Positions 1 through 7,192 are shown, counted from the first letter of the stretch. The stretch is 64,000 nt of DNA from Serratia liquefaciens ATCC 27592 (GCF_000422085.1 NC_021741.1:3472001-3536000), one strand, 5' to 3'. Notes: a model not told the origin generated them from the letters alone. Made by a program: numbers and translations.

Positions 1-803
1 TGCGGTTGGTTTTTTTTAACAAAATCTTCAATGGTAAAATGGTGGTAAAATTGCCGACAAGACCGCCATTTTTACGACGTTAAATTCAGAAGAGCGTGAA
101 GTTATCATCAAACTCATCAGCATGCCATGCTACGCTTTTCATAATCATGATGTAATCGATCCCCCTAGCTAAGTGACACCGGCCTCTCTATCTCAAAGAT
201 GAAGGCATCATCGTATGTCTTATCTAGCCAATAACCACCGCCACATTCTTTTGGCCGTTGAATGAACATTACTCTTCCAAGGGGAATGTAATCCCGCATT
301 TCTCCGCGGTATAAATGTCATAGCCACCGTCTTTGCAACCCATACAATCCTCACGCAACGACTGCTCATACACACATATATAAACATGGCAAAATCATTG
401 CGCGATGATAAATTTACACGGTGAATGATATACTGCTGATAGGCAAAGAAATAAATATGTTCGGGACCTCTCCCGGCCTTATTACTACTCCCTGGCTCCC
501 TCCCCTTGCTCACTTGATGCCAGTTTCGCCACTCTCAGGCTCTGGAAAATTCAATATTAACTGTGATTCATTTTAAATTTAATAAAGATAAAAACACATT
601 TAGAATACCCAGAAAGCTCAAAAGACCATCGGAATCGCCATCATAGACTGTCTATTCGCGGTAGCACATCAGTTGAAGGAGGCAAGTAGAAACGGGACTT
701 CGGGGGTTACGAGAAAGTCCGAATTACTGGCTTCAAAGGTGGAGTAAACGCGCTACTGATGTGATAATCTTTTCTGTGTTTAGACTTGATAACAGGATTT
801 ATC
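1..803. other. AT-rich stretch without a convincing gene
   Basis: I see no reading frame here with a ribosome-binding site and family resemblance. An open frame on the minus strand at 220-513 has no recognisable motifs and an unnatural composition, so I do not call it. The base composition is clearly more AT-rich than the backbone further right, in keeping with the integrase relic at 1544-1653. The only structure noted is a 9-bp inverted repeat, CACATCAGT at 665-673 and its complement at 755-763. Confidence 0.5.
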
Positions 804-1175
804 ATGAAAAATATTTTTCAAGACACCTTTTTGGGCTTCAAAGAAGGAAGACTAAAAAGGCTACGTTATTTCTTATATACTCTCGTTTCATATATTTTCT
901 TAATTATTGCTTTCTATAGCTTTATCAGCAACCCTAAATCAATGTCAATTATCTTTGTTTTTATTTTAACACTCATAATTTTCATGTATTTAAGTATCTT
1001 GTTCTTAGCCAAGAGATTTAGAGACATGGGGCTTCCCCCATTAATATCCTCATTAATCTACTGGGCATTCTTCTTCGTTCTATCGTATTTTTCAAGAGAG
1101 GATATATATTATGCCATCGCGGCTATTATATCTTTGGCCATATGTTTATCACCTTCGAATTCATTCGCGAAGTAG
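804..1175 (+). CDS. DUF805-family small inner-membrane protein
   Basis: Encodes 123 residues from the ATG at 804; an AGGA lies 7 bases upstream, while an earlier in-frame start at 786 has no site. An N-terminal GRLKRLRYF segment and a central AKRFRDMGLP motif are typical of DUF805 proteins (the YhaH/YhaI type of Enterobacteria). Around these motifs are about four hydrophobic segments, near residues 22-42, 45-66, 77-93 and 98-115, so the protein should sit in the inner membrane. Its function is unknown; I assign family only. The gene is very AT-rich and lies in the tRNA-linked element relic, so it is probably acquired. Its last 15 bases overlap the antisense end of the degraded frame at 1161-1520. 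Confidence 0.75.
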   Translation: MKNIFQDTFLGFKEGRLKRLRYFLYTLVSYIFLIIAFYSFISNPKSMSIIFVFILTLIIFMYLSILFLAKRFRDMGLPPLISSLIYWAFFFVLSYFSREDIYYAIAAIISLAICLSPSNSFAK

Positions 1176-1520
1176 CCTGTTCGGGTATAACTTACAACAA
1201 CGATATCTAGTATAAATTGCTGGAATTTCTCCAGGCACTGCTGCCACTCCTTGTTTTATTTGATAGGTGCTAGTGTTTTCACCTGGCACCTTTTCTTGAC
1301 CTCCCGGTTCGGTTACCTCTGACTGTTAAGGTTCCTGAATAACTTCGCCTTCCAGCCATGGTATGAACTCCGCCTCGTCACCACCAGGCACCTCTACACG
1401 TAAATCAATCCAGCGACCCGCAGGGATATCGATTGGTGCCCCCACTTCATATTTGCACCTGATCATCGCTTCTTCAAGGTAAGGAGTTATCAAACGGTCT
1501 ACCGTGGTTAGGGCTTGTTC
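1161..1520 (-). pseudogene. Degraded reading frame of unknown family
   Basis: On the minus strand one frame stays open from 1520 down to a TGA at 1161-1163 except for a single TAA at 1326-1328. The stretch before the TAA reads like real protein, with segments such as LITPYLEEAMIRCKYEVG and WIDLRVEVPGGDEAEF; after the stop it continues with an EPGGQEKVPGE-like segment. A stop also sits immediately upstream of 1520, and no start codon with a ribosome-binding site is visible at the upper end, although an internal ATG (about 1464) could start a short version. I cannot name the family. It follows the integrase relic in the same orientation, so it is probably debris of the same mobile element. Confidence 0.45.
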
Positions 1521-1543
1521 TTATCCCCCTTCAAATCTGCTAA

Positions 1544-1653
1544 TCAATCCACTATTTCTTTCCTTTTATCTCGCGTAGCTGATTTTTTAGATTCACCCTT
1601 CACGCGATCAACACATTCCATTTCCCAGAAGGTAATTGACGAATTTTAGCCAT
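1544..1653 (-). pseudogene. Remnant of a tyrosine integrase N-terminus
   Basis: From ATG at 1653 the minus strand reads MAKIRQLPSGKWNVLI and then stops at a TGA (1600-1602). Shifting the frame by one base at about 1606 continues it as RVKGESKKSATRDKRKEIVD before a second stop at 1544. Joined, this is the arm-type-site binding (AP2-like) N-terminal domain of phage or island tyrosine recombinases, in which (M)AKIRxLPSGKWxxxIRxKGxxxSxT is typical. The break looks like loss of a single C. Nothing of the catalytic domain is present, so it cannot work. Its place about 275 bp from the 3' end of a tRNA gene is where such integrases sit after tRNA-directed integration. Confidence 0.75.
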
Positions 1654-1684
1654 TTTCAAGACCTCTCATGCCGACCAAATCAAT

Positions 1685-1716
1685 TAAAAAAGTCTGCTTT
1701 AAAACAGGCTTTTTTT
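1685..1716. terminator. Bidirectional hairpin with A- and T-runs
   Basis: AAGTCTG (1690-1696) pairs with CAGGCTT (1705-1711) across an A/T-rich loop, flanked by six A on the left and seven T on the right. It could terminate in either direction. It sits just upstream of the integrase relic and belongs to the element's end. Confidence 0.55.
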
Positions 1717-1860
1717 CGTCTGGTGTTCGAGGGGCTTACGCCTTCTAATCGATAATCTTTCACTGTTGTCGTTAGAAAGCCGTCACTTCTTCCCCATCAT
1801 GCTATGAGCGTATTCAACCCAACGAAGGCGCGGCTTCCAGAAGTTACGAGGACGTAAAAC

Positions 1861-1893
1861 GAAAAACCCCAGTAACCGTTAAGATTACTGGGG
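1861..1893 (-). terminator. Rho-independent terminator of the tRNA operon
   Basis: CCCCAGTAA (1867-1875) pairs perfectly with TTACTGGGG (1885-1893). Read on the minus strand it is followed by five T and then further T-rich sequence. It lies 36 bases beyond the 3' end of tRNA-Thr, so it ends the two-tRNA transcript. Confidence 0.85.
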
Positions 1894-1928
1894 TTCGTGG
1901 GCGTGATTAAGCGCCTGTACTGCTTATA

Positions 1929-2004
<76 letters not shown>

Positions 2005-2010
2005 TAAATT

Positions 2011-2098
2011 TGGCGGAAGGACAGAGATTCGAACTCTGGGAGCTGTTACACTCGACGGTTTTCAAGACCGTTGCCTTAAACCACTCGGCCATCCTTCC
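2011..2098 (-). tRNA. tRNA-Ser (anticodon TGA)
   Basis: 88 nt with encoded CCA. The acceptor strand GGAAGGA pairs with TCCTTCC; the anticodon loop is CTTGAAA with anticodon TGA (UCA codons); the long class II variable arm expected for serine tRNA is present, and the T loop is TTCGAAT. Only 6 nt separate it from tRNA-Thr, so the two are processed from one transcript. Confidence 0.96.
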
Positions 2099-2109
2099 AA
2101 TGGGCGCAG

Positions 2110-2138
2110 ATATTAGCGCTACCGTTATGAAATGTCTA
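2110..2138 (-). promoter_or_regulatory. Promoter of the tRNA-Ser/tRNA-Thr operon
   Basis: On the minus strand TAGACA (-35, at 2133-2138) is separated by 17 bp from TAATAT (-10, at 2110-2115). A GC-rich discriminator CTGCGCCC follows, as expected of stringently controlled stable-RNA promoters. The start would fall about 5 bp before tRNA-Ser. Confidence 0.8.
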
Positions 2139-2207
2139 TCGTTTCATGAAAAAAAATGCAGGAAAAAGTGCGTTTGCTTAAACTTCAAGCCGCTAACGGT
2201 TAAAAAA

Positions 2208-2230
2208 TGAAAAACCCCGCAAAAGCGGGG
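2208..2230 (-). terminator. Terminator of osmE
   Basis: CCCCGC (2215-2220) and GCGGGG (2225-2230) close a 4-base loop. On the minus strand a run of T follows. It lies 25 bases past the osmE stop codon. Confidence 0.85.
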
Positions 2231-2254
2231 CTGGATTGCTCACTTAATCGGGGA

Positions 2255-2584
2255 TTATTTAGGCTGTGAGTCGTAATCAGAACAGGTCTGATAGCCTTTG
2301 TTCATCACATGTCCGGTATCGCTGTAGCTCACAAAATAGGTTTGCACTTTCCCGTCACGCGGCGCTACCGCATAGGTATCGCAAGTCCCCTGAGCGTGAA
2401 CCAAAGTCGCCGTGGTTGACGGTGGACCGGCAATGGCACGAACCTGCTGTTTGGTCATCCCTACTTTGACATCACTGACCACAGGCTCCTGAACGTAACT
2501 GGCGGCCCTGTCATAAGCCGTACAGCCGGCAAGAATAGAAAATGTCGCTGCTGTGCAAACGGCTAAAATCAGCTTGTTCGTCAT
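2255..2584 (-). CDS. osmE: Osmotically inducible lipoprotein OsmE
   Basis: 109 residues, close to the E. coli OsmE length of 112. The N-terminus has a hydrophobic stretch ending in the lipobox LAGC, so Cys20 should be lipidated. The rest is a SmpA/OmlA-like (BamE-type) small fold, with the OsmE signatures AGCTAYDR, KVGMTKQQVRAIAGPPS, HAQGTCDTY and GHVMNKGYQTC. I chose the ATG at 2584 because it directly precedes the signal sequence and has AGAGGA 7 bases upstream; a longer frame would add 42 unrelated residues. OsmE is an envelope lipoprotein of poorly known function, induced by high osmolarity and in stationary phase. It is transcribed on its own, with a terminator behind and a sigma-S-like -10 element ahead. 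Confidence 0.93.
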   Translation of the reverse strand: MTNKLILAVCTAATFSILAGCTAYDRAASYVQEPVVSDVKVGMTKQQVRAIAGPPSTTATLVHAQGTCDTYAVAPRDGKVQTYFVSYSDTGHVMNKGYQTCSDYDSQPK

Positions 2585-2594
2585 GACTTGTCCT

Positions 2595-2626
2595 CTTAGA
2601 GTACGTTTGTTGTACTCTAAGTCTAG
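2595..2626 (-). promoter_or_regulatory. osmE promoter element and perfect 10-bp inverted repeat
   Basis: On the minus strand CTAGACT (2620-2626) resembles the sigma-S -10 element CTATACT. It runs into an inverted repeat with arms CTTAGAGTAC (2612-2621) and GTACTCTAAG (2595-2604) around 7 bases. The repeat covers the expected start of transcription and ends next to the Shine-Dalgarno AGAGGA, so it could be an operator or an RNA hairpin next to the ribosome site. Confidence 0.5.
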
Positions 2627-2651
2627 AAGAGGAAAGGCTTTTCTACAAATT

Positions 2652-4058
2652 TCACTTTGTCGATAGGTGCGGTTTACGCCACCGCGTAGCCAGATACCAC
2701 AGCAAATCACACAGCAGAAACATCAGTAAACTGACGCCCATCACCGGCAAACAAATGCCCAGCAGCAGCGTCAGGCAGACTATCAGCAACAGCGGCCCTT
2801 TTGGCGTTTTGCGCAGCAACATAAAGGGGGAACGGGCTGGTTTACGTACCACTCGCGTTGGCCGACCTCGCCACCACATCAGGTACCCCATCACCACCAT
2901 CGCCACCAGCCCGGCGGCAAAAACCACCAGCACCAGCTCATTGACCAGGCCAAACAGGACGCCCATATGCAAATCGATTCCCCAGCGCGTTAATTTTGCC
3001 GCGAGCGGGTATTGTTCAAAACTGACGCGATCGGTAATGGCCAGGGTTACGGGATCGATAGCAACAGCATCAACCTGCGTCGGCCAACGGCGATCGATCT
3101 CCATGACCGTCCAGGCCTGCCCCGCCATCGCCGGCTGCTTGATTTCAACCCTGGCGGCGTCGATACCGGCCTGCCGTGCACCGGCCAGGGCCCTGTCATA
3201 CATGGCGCCATCCTGAGGCGGTTCCGCCCTGACCATCATATGCTCATGGTGTTCCGCATGATCGCCGGCAGGTACAGCGTCCTGCCCGTTAATCGCCGTC
3301 GACAGCGAGGGTGTTGACCAGCCGAATTGCTGGCGCAGCACGCTGATATTCTCCCCAGCCCACTGTGACCAGGTCAGCCCGGTGGCAGAAAAGAACAGCA
3401 GGCCGACCAGCAGCAGTACGCCACTTTTTTCATGTAACCTGCGTAAGCCACCACGCTGACGCGTTACCTTCTTACGCCTGCGCGCCCCCCAGAGGATCAG
3501 CCCCCCCAGCGCGGCAATCCATAGCCAGGAGGCTGCCAGTTCGCTGTAATTTCGCCCTACATCCCCCAGCAACAGACTGCGGTGAAATTGGTCCAGCCAG
3601 GTGCGCAACGGCAATACGCCGCTGGTACCATAAACCGTCATTACGCCGTGCGTCTGCGCCGTAACCGGATCAACAAACACCGCCAAACGTTCCGAAGCCT
3701 GAAGCCCTGCGACGTTAAACAGAACCCGGGTATTCTCGCCCTCTGCCGGAGAAGGACGCACTGCCGACAGAGAGGCTTTTGATGGCGCTATCGCCTGAGC
3801 GGCCATAATCTGCTGTTTTAACGGCAGTACCGGACCGGTACTGTCGTTATACAACTGCGGGGCATAAAGCCTTGATTCAATTTGCGGCGTCAAGGCATAA
3901 AATATGCCACTCAATGCCGCAATAAGTAAAAACGGCCCAACAAAAAAACCAATATAAAAATGAACCCGCATAGCCAACGGAATAAACCAACTGCGAGTAG
4001 TCACCTGCAGGTTAATATTCTGCGCAGCAGCAGGCAACGCAATATTGCGTTCAGACAT
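2652..4058 (-). CDS. PepSY-associated transmembrane protein (PiuB-like)
   Basis: 468 residues. It has the PepSY_TM architecture: a first membrane helix around residues 33-55 (HFYIGFFVGPFLLIAALSGIFY), a periplasmic PepSY-like domain, paired helices near 175-190 and 213-230, a second periplasmic domain and further helices near 370-400 and 420-455. The family includes iron-regulated PiuB-like proteins of siderophore systems, proposed to reduce iron or carry electrons across the inner membrane. A His/Met-rich stretch, DHAEHHEHMM, near residues 270-280 suggests a metal site in the second periplasmic domain. It is divergent from the DUF2946 gene at 4227, whose family is linked to copper. I therefore infer metal handling, copper or iron, without being able to say which. 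Confidence 0.8.
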   Translation of the reverse strand: MSERNIALPAAAQNINLQVTTRSWFIPLAMRVHFYIGFFVGPFLLIAALSGIFYALTPQIESRLYAPQLYNDSTGPVLPLKQQIMAAQAIAPSKASLSAVRPSPAEGENTRVLFNVAGLQASERLAVFVDPVTAQTHGVMTVYGTSGVLPLRTWLDQFHRSLLLGDVGRNYSELAASWLWIAALGGLILWGARRRKKVTRQRGGLRRLHEKSGVLLLVGLLFFSATGLTWSQWAGENISVLRQQFGWSTPSLSTAINGQDAVPAGDHAEHHEHMMVRAEPPQDGAMYDRALAGARQAGIDAARVEIKQPAMAGQAWTVMEIDRRWPTQVDAVAIDPVTLAITDRVSFEQYPLAAKLTRWGIDLHMGVLFGLVNELVLVVFAAGLVAMVVMGYLMWWRGRPTRVVRKPARSPFMLLRKTPKGPLLLIVCLTLLLGICLPVMGVSLLMFLLCDLLWYLATRWRKPHLSTK

Positions 4059-4226
4059 GATAAGTCATCCGTGGTCAAATGGAATTACCCGGAATCTACC
4101 CGAATTAAATTCATTTAACAAACAGATTTCTTCTCTGTTTAGCTTAATTCTCATCAATGTTACAATAGTGGAACAACTGCTGACATTGTCATTCCTTTAC
4201 GCTTTAACCCTGCAAGGACGCTCCTG

Positions 4227-4667
4227 GTGAAACTGTCAATTCAACATATGCGCACGCTGGCCTGGCTGGGCCTGTTCGCTATGTTGATGATATTCATCGC
4301 GCCATCAATCTCCACCCATCTTGCAAAAAATAGCATGGATAACAGCGAGATGATTGGCATGCCCATGAATGCGGAGCATGCCGAACACAGGACAATGATG
4401 AGCCAGAACCTCACCGATAGCCCGCCGGCAGGGCACAACATGGCGGACATGAGCACCGGCGACTGTTTTAACTTCTGCGGCTACTGCAGCCTGTTTCATC
4501 ATAGCCCGCCACTGGTCATTTTGCCGTCAGCACTCCCGGCGATCAATATTCAACGCGCGCCATCCCTTATTCAAAATCTTTTTCACATTATTATCCCCTC
4601 AGTCTTTCCGCCTTATCAAACCCGGGCACCACCTTTTACCCTCATTAATTTTATTAAATATATCTAA
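4227..4667 (+). CDS. DUF2946-family Met/His-rich exported protein
   Basis: 146 residues from GTG at 4227, supported by AAGGA about 8 bases upstream; an ATG eight codons in is the alternative. It begins with one hydrophobic segment (about residues 10-28), then a Met/His-rich stretch (MIGMPMNAEHAEHRTMM and GHNMADM) and the conserved CGYCSLFHHSPPL motif of DUF2946. DUF2946 proteins are small periplasmic or membrane-anchored proteins often found beside copper transport and TonB-receptor genes. The clustered Met, His and paired Cys residues would suit Cu(I). It is divergent from a PepSY membrane protein, with about 170 bp between them. The copper role is inferred from composition and neighbours. 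Confidence 0.75.
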   Translation: MKLSIQHMRTLAWLGLFAMLMIFIAPSISTHLAKNSMDNSEMIGMPMNAEHAEHRTMMSQNLTDSPPAGHNMADMSTGDCFNFCGYCSLFHHSPPLVILPSALPAINIQRAPSLIQNLFHIIIPSVFPPYQTRAPPFTLINFIKYI

Positions 4668-4727
4668 ATCACATGCCTTATTTTATTGGGCAGGGTTAAT
4701 TGCGCCAAAATAAAATAGAAAGATAAC

Positions 4728-5624
4728 TTAATCTTTACTTTGCTGCTGTTTTAACTGCGTCTCAAAAGACCGTTGAGACTGCTGCACATATTGCTGTAGC
4801 CCCAGCCGATCGACAAAAGCATCCCGATCGCCAGCCTGAAGTCGCGCCATTTTATTTTCCAGATCGAAGCGCGTTCCCTTATTGGCGATAAAAATATCCG
4901 CGTGCTGCTGGGCCAAAAGCCTAAAGCTGCTGCGGATGTCCTGCACCAGACTCGGGTAGTTTTTGTTATCGACCAGATAGTAGTCCGGGGTTGCCAAACT
5001 GTCGGCATAGACCAGCCGATAGGTTTTGCCGCTCTGCCGCAGCGTGGTCGTCCATGAAGTGGCGCCAGGCAAATGCCCCGGCGTCATTAACGCCGTAAAT
5101 TTCAGCCCGCCCAAAGTAACGCTATCCCCTTGCCCGACGATAATGTCGACCTTCACCGGAGGGAAACCAAGTGCATCTCCCAAGGCAAAATCCTGCTTTC
5201 CTCCCCGTGCCAACTGTTGGGCATTGGCGGCGCTGGCAACCACTTTCGCCCCGCTCCAGGCTTTCAAACGAGCGATGCCTCCAGCCTGATCGAGACGTGC
5301 GTGACTGTTAAGAATGAAGCGCAAATCCTTGATGTTGAAGCCCAATGCCTCAATATGGGATTTTATCACCGGGGCACTGGCATCTAACCCCGCATCAATA
5401 AGAATCAATCCTTCCGGCGTGCTGAACAGCACGGAAGAAAGGTTGCGTGTGCCGACATAATACACCTGAGGGAACATCTGGAATGGCGCCACCGGCTGCG
5501 CCCATTGCTCAAACAGTGAATATGGCGGCGCGCTGGACAACGGTTGCGCAGGATCGAGCTGTGCCTGAGCGTTAAAGCACAGTGAGAATGTCATAGCCAT
5601 CAGATAACCCATGTTTTTTTTCAT
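4728..5624 (-). CDS. Subclass B3 metallo-beta-lactamase, altered metal site (RQK type)
   Basis: 298 residues with a signal peptide (about residues 1-21, ending AQA), so periplasmic. The fold markers of subclass B3 are present: YYVGTRNLSSVLFSTPEG, LIDAGL and MTPGHLPGATSW. B3 enzymes bind two zinc ions through H116, H118, H196 and D120, H121, H263. Here the first motif reads NSHARLDQAGG, giving His108, Arg110, Asp112 and Gln113; His184 is kept; the last ligand is Lys249 in IANKGTRFD. So H118, H121 and H263 are Arg, Gln and Lys. This matches a group described as B3-RQK, of which SPR-1 from Serratia proteamaculans is, as I recall, a member. Beta-lactam hydrolysis is likely but is inferred. It is divergent from a LysR gene that may control it. 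Confidence 0.9.
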   Translation of the reverse strand: MKKNMGYLMAMTFSLCFNAQAQLDPAQPLSSAPPYSLFEQWAQPVAPFQMFPQVYYVGTRNLSSVLFSTPEGLILIDAGLDASAPVIKSHIEALGFNIKDLRFILNSHARLDQAGGIARLKAWSGAKVVASAANAQQLARGGKQDFALGDALGFPPVKVDIIVGQGDSVTLGGLKFTALMTPGHLPGATSWTTTLRQSGKTYRLVYADSLATPDYYLVDNKNYPSLVQDIRSSFRLLAQQHADIFIANKGTRFDLENKMARLQAGDRDAFVDRLGLQQYVQQSQRSFETQLKQQQSKD

Positions 5625-5650
5625 GTTTCAGCTCTACGGGGAAAAACAGG

Positions 5651-5689
5651 GCTGAAGTATACTCAGCCTAATATTGAAGCGTATTCAAT
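5651..5689. promoter_or_regulatory. Two inverted repeats between metallo-beta-lactamase and lysR
   Basis: A perfect repeat ATTGAA - 5 bp - TTCAAT (5673-5689) has the T-N11-A form of a LysR binding site. Sixteen bases to its left is a second, GCTGA - 7 bp - TCAGC (5651-5667). Both lie in the 79-bp gap between the divergent genes, where a LysR protein that controls itself and its neighbour would bind. Confidence 0.6.
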
Positions 5690-5703
5690 TTAAAAGGCTA
5701 TTA

Positions 5704-6606
5704 ATGAACATTCTGCAAATGGACATGAACCTGCTGAAAGTGCTCTACCTGTTGACCAGCACCGGATCCAGCCAGAAAACGGCGGATAAGCTCGGCATCA
5801 GCACTTCTGCCGTCAGTCACGCCCTGGCCCGCTTGCGTGAGGTGCTGGATGAGCCTCTGTTCCGGCGGGAAGGGCATCGCCAGGTGCCGACGCTGTTTGC
5901 CCTGTCGCTTAAAGAAACGCTAACGCCCTTGTTCTCTTCGCTGGACAGTGAATTGTTCGGCCATGTGCCGGACGCGCCACGGCATTTCACCCTGGTTGTG
6001 CCGCCGGCACTGCATCCGATCTTATTGCCGTTGCTGGCGCAGAAAAGCGCGCTAGCCAATGCCGATATCCGCTGCCAAAATTTTGAGCGACGTTCATGGC
6101 GCACTGAGCTGCTGGAAGGCGCGGTAGATATGGTGATTGCCGTTGGCGATCACCAACAGCGCACCAGCGCGCTGCGTTATGAGCTTATTGGCAGCACCCG
6201 CCTGGTGGCGGTATTCGGATCGCCGTTGCGCCAGGTATTAGGTCACAAAAACGGGCTGACATTTGGTGAACTGGCAGACTACCCGCACTATTACTGCCAT
6301 CCCTGGGCACAGGCAGAGAACGAACTTGACCGTCAGTTGGAACGCCAGGGTTTACAACGCAGGATCCAGCTCAGCTGTGCCGATTACGCGCAGTTGCCAC
6401 CGGTACTGCGCGCAGCGCCACTGATGGCAGTAGTTCCGCAACCCTGGTTCAATGCACAGCAGGACAAGCAGGGACTGTACGCCCTGCCGATCCTGGACGA
6501 TCTGGCGATTGGTTATCTGTTTTCACACTATCGCCAGGGTGAAATCGAGTGGAAAAAACGGCTGATCTCCGCTCTCCACGCGGAGTTGAAGCCTTATTAT
6601 CAATAA
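5704..6606 (+). CDS. LysR-family transcriptional regulator divergent from the B3 lactamase
   Basis: 300 residues from ATG 5704, chosen because AAAGG lies 6 bases upstream and because the longer frame would run through the palindrome at 5673-5689. The N-terminal winged helix-turn-helix is clear (residues about 5-62: LLKVLYLLTSTGSSQKTADKLGISTSAVSHALARLREVLDEPLFRR). The effector-binding domain occupies the remainder (about 90-295). It belongs to the LysR branch with a MNLLKVLxLL start, like LeuO and YbeF/CitR-type regulators, not the AmpR type by sequence. The divergent arrangement imitates ampR-ampC. Whether it senses cell-wall fragments or some other molecule cannot be read from the sequence. 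The convergent DUF1348 gene starts 6 bp past its stop. Confidence 0.88.
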   Translation: MNILQMDMNLLKVLYLLTSTGSSQKTADKLGISTSAVSHALARLREVLDEPLFRREGHRQVPTLFALSLKETLTPLFSSLDSELFGHVPDAPRHFTLVVPPALHPILLPLLAQKSALANADIRCQNFERRSWRTELLEGAVDMVIAVGDHQQRTSALRYELIGSTRLVAVFGSPLRQVLGHKNGLTFGELADYPHYYCHPWAQAENELDRQLERQGLQRRIQLSCADYAQLPPVLRAAPLMAVVPQPWFNAQQDKQGLYALPILDDLAIGYLFSHYRQGEIEWKKRLISALHAELKPYYQ

Positions 6607-6612
6607 TGGCAA

Positions 6613-7080
6613 TCAGAAGCCAAACTCGCTCAAAGCCGCAATATCATCCGGACGGCGACCGAGCGGCCAGTGGAATTGACGATCCTGCTCGCGGATCGGC
6701 ATATCATTGATGCAGGCGTGTCTGTTGATCATCTGGCCATCCGTATTGAACTCCCAGTTCTCGTTACCAAAACTGCGGTACCAGTTGCCGGAGTCATCAC
6801 GCCATTCGTAAGCAAAACGCACTGCGATGCGGGCCCCGTCAAATGCCCATAATTCTTTGATCAGCCGATATTCCAGCTCCTTGGCCCACTTGCGTTGCAA
6901 AAAAGCACAGACAGCCTCACGGCCATCAACAAACTCAGCGCGATTACGCCAATGGGTATCGACCGAATAGACCTGCGCTACCCTTTCCGGGTCGCGGCTG
7001 TTCCAGGCATCTTCCGCCAAACGGACTTTCTCAATCGCCGATTCACGGGTAAAGGGCGGCAAGGGGGGTTTAATGCTCAT
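6613..7080 (-). CDS. DUF1348 / NTF2-like protein
   Basis: 155 residues, cytoplasmic. It matches DUF1348, a small NTF2-like fold family: [40 protein letters not shown] near the N-terminus, then [41 protein letters not shown], and INDMPI, with an [10 protein letters not shown] end. The ATG at 7080 has GAGG 6 bases upstream. No catalytic function is established for the family; NTF2-like folds often form small-molecule pockets. It is transcribed away from the tetR gene at 7193 through a gap holding two perfect operators, so the TetR protein very probably represses it. Convergent with the LysR gene, with 6 bp between the stops. Confidence 0.85.
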   Translation of the reverse strand: MSIKPPLPPFTRESAIEKVRLAEDAWNSRDPERVAQVYSVDTHWRNRAEFVDGREAVCAFLQRKWAKELEYRLIKELWAFDGARIAVRFAYEWRDDSGNWYRSFGNENWEFNTDGQMINRHACINDMPIREQDRQFHWPLGRRPDDIAALSEFGF

Positions 7081-7105
7081 AGCTTACCTCGGAGGTTAAA
7101 TTGAT

Positions 7106-7159
7106 GTAGACAGATTTGTCTACACAATTACGCTAGTGCAAGTAGACAGAGTTGTCTAC
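7106..7159. promoter_or_regulatory. Tandem TetR operators
   Basis: Two perfect inverted repeats, each GTAGACA - 4 bp - TGTCTAC, lie at 7106-7123 and 7142-7159, 36 bp centre to centre. They fill the gap between the DUF1348 gene (start 7080) and the tetR gene (start 7193). Identical palindromes in such a gap are what an autoregulated TetR repressor that also controls the divergent gene would bind. Confidence 0.85.
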
Positions 7160-7192
7160 AATCATCGCAGCCTATTTTATGGAAGTATTTAA

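Noticed and set aside
220..513. 97-residue frame on the minus strand
   Set aside because: No ribosome-binding site, no family resemblance, Cys/Arg/Trp-rich mixed composition as in random frames.
2010..2210. Open frame across the tRNA-Ser gene
   Set aside because: It reads through the tRNA on the opposite strand and shows no protein features.
4100..4170. Fur box between the PepSY and DUF2946 genes
   Set aside because: GAGAATTA-like sequence exists but matches the Fur consensus too poorly to call.
5704..6606. AmpR assignment for the LysR gene next to the lactamase
   Set aside because: The N-terminal sequence follows the LeuO/YbeF-like branch and lacks AmpR features; only the arrangement is similar.
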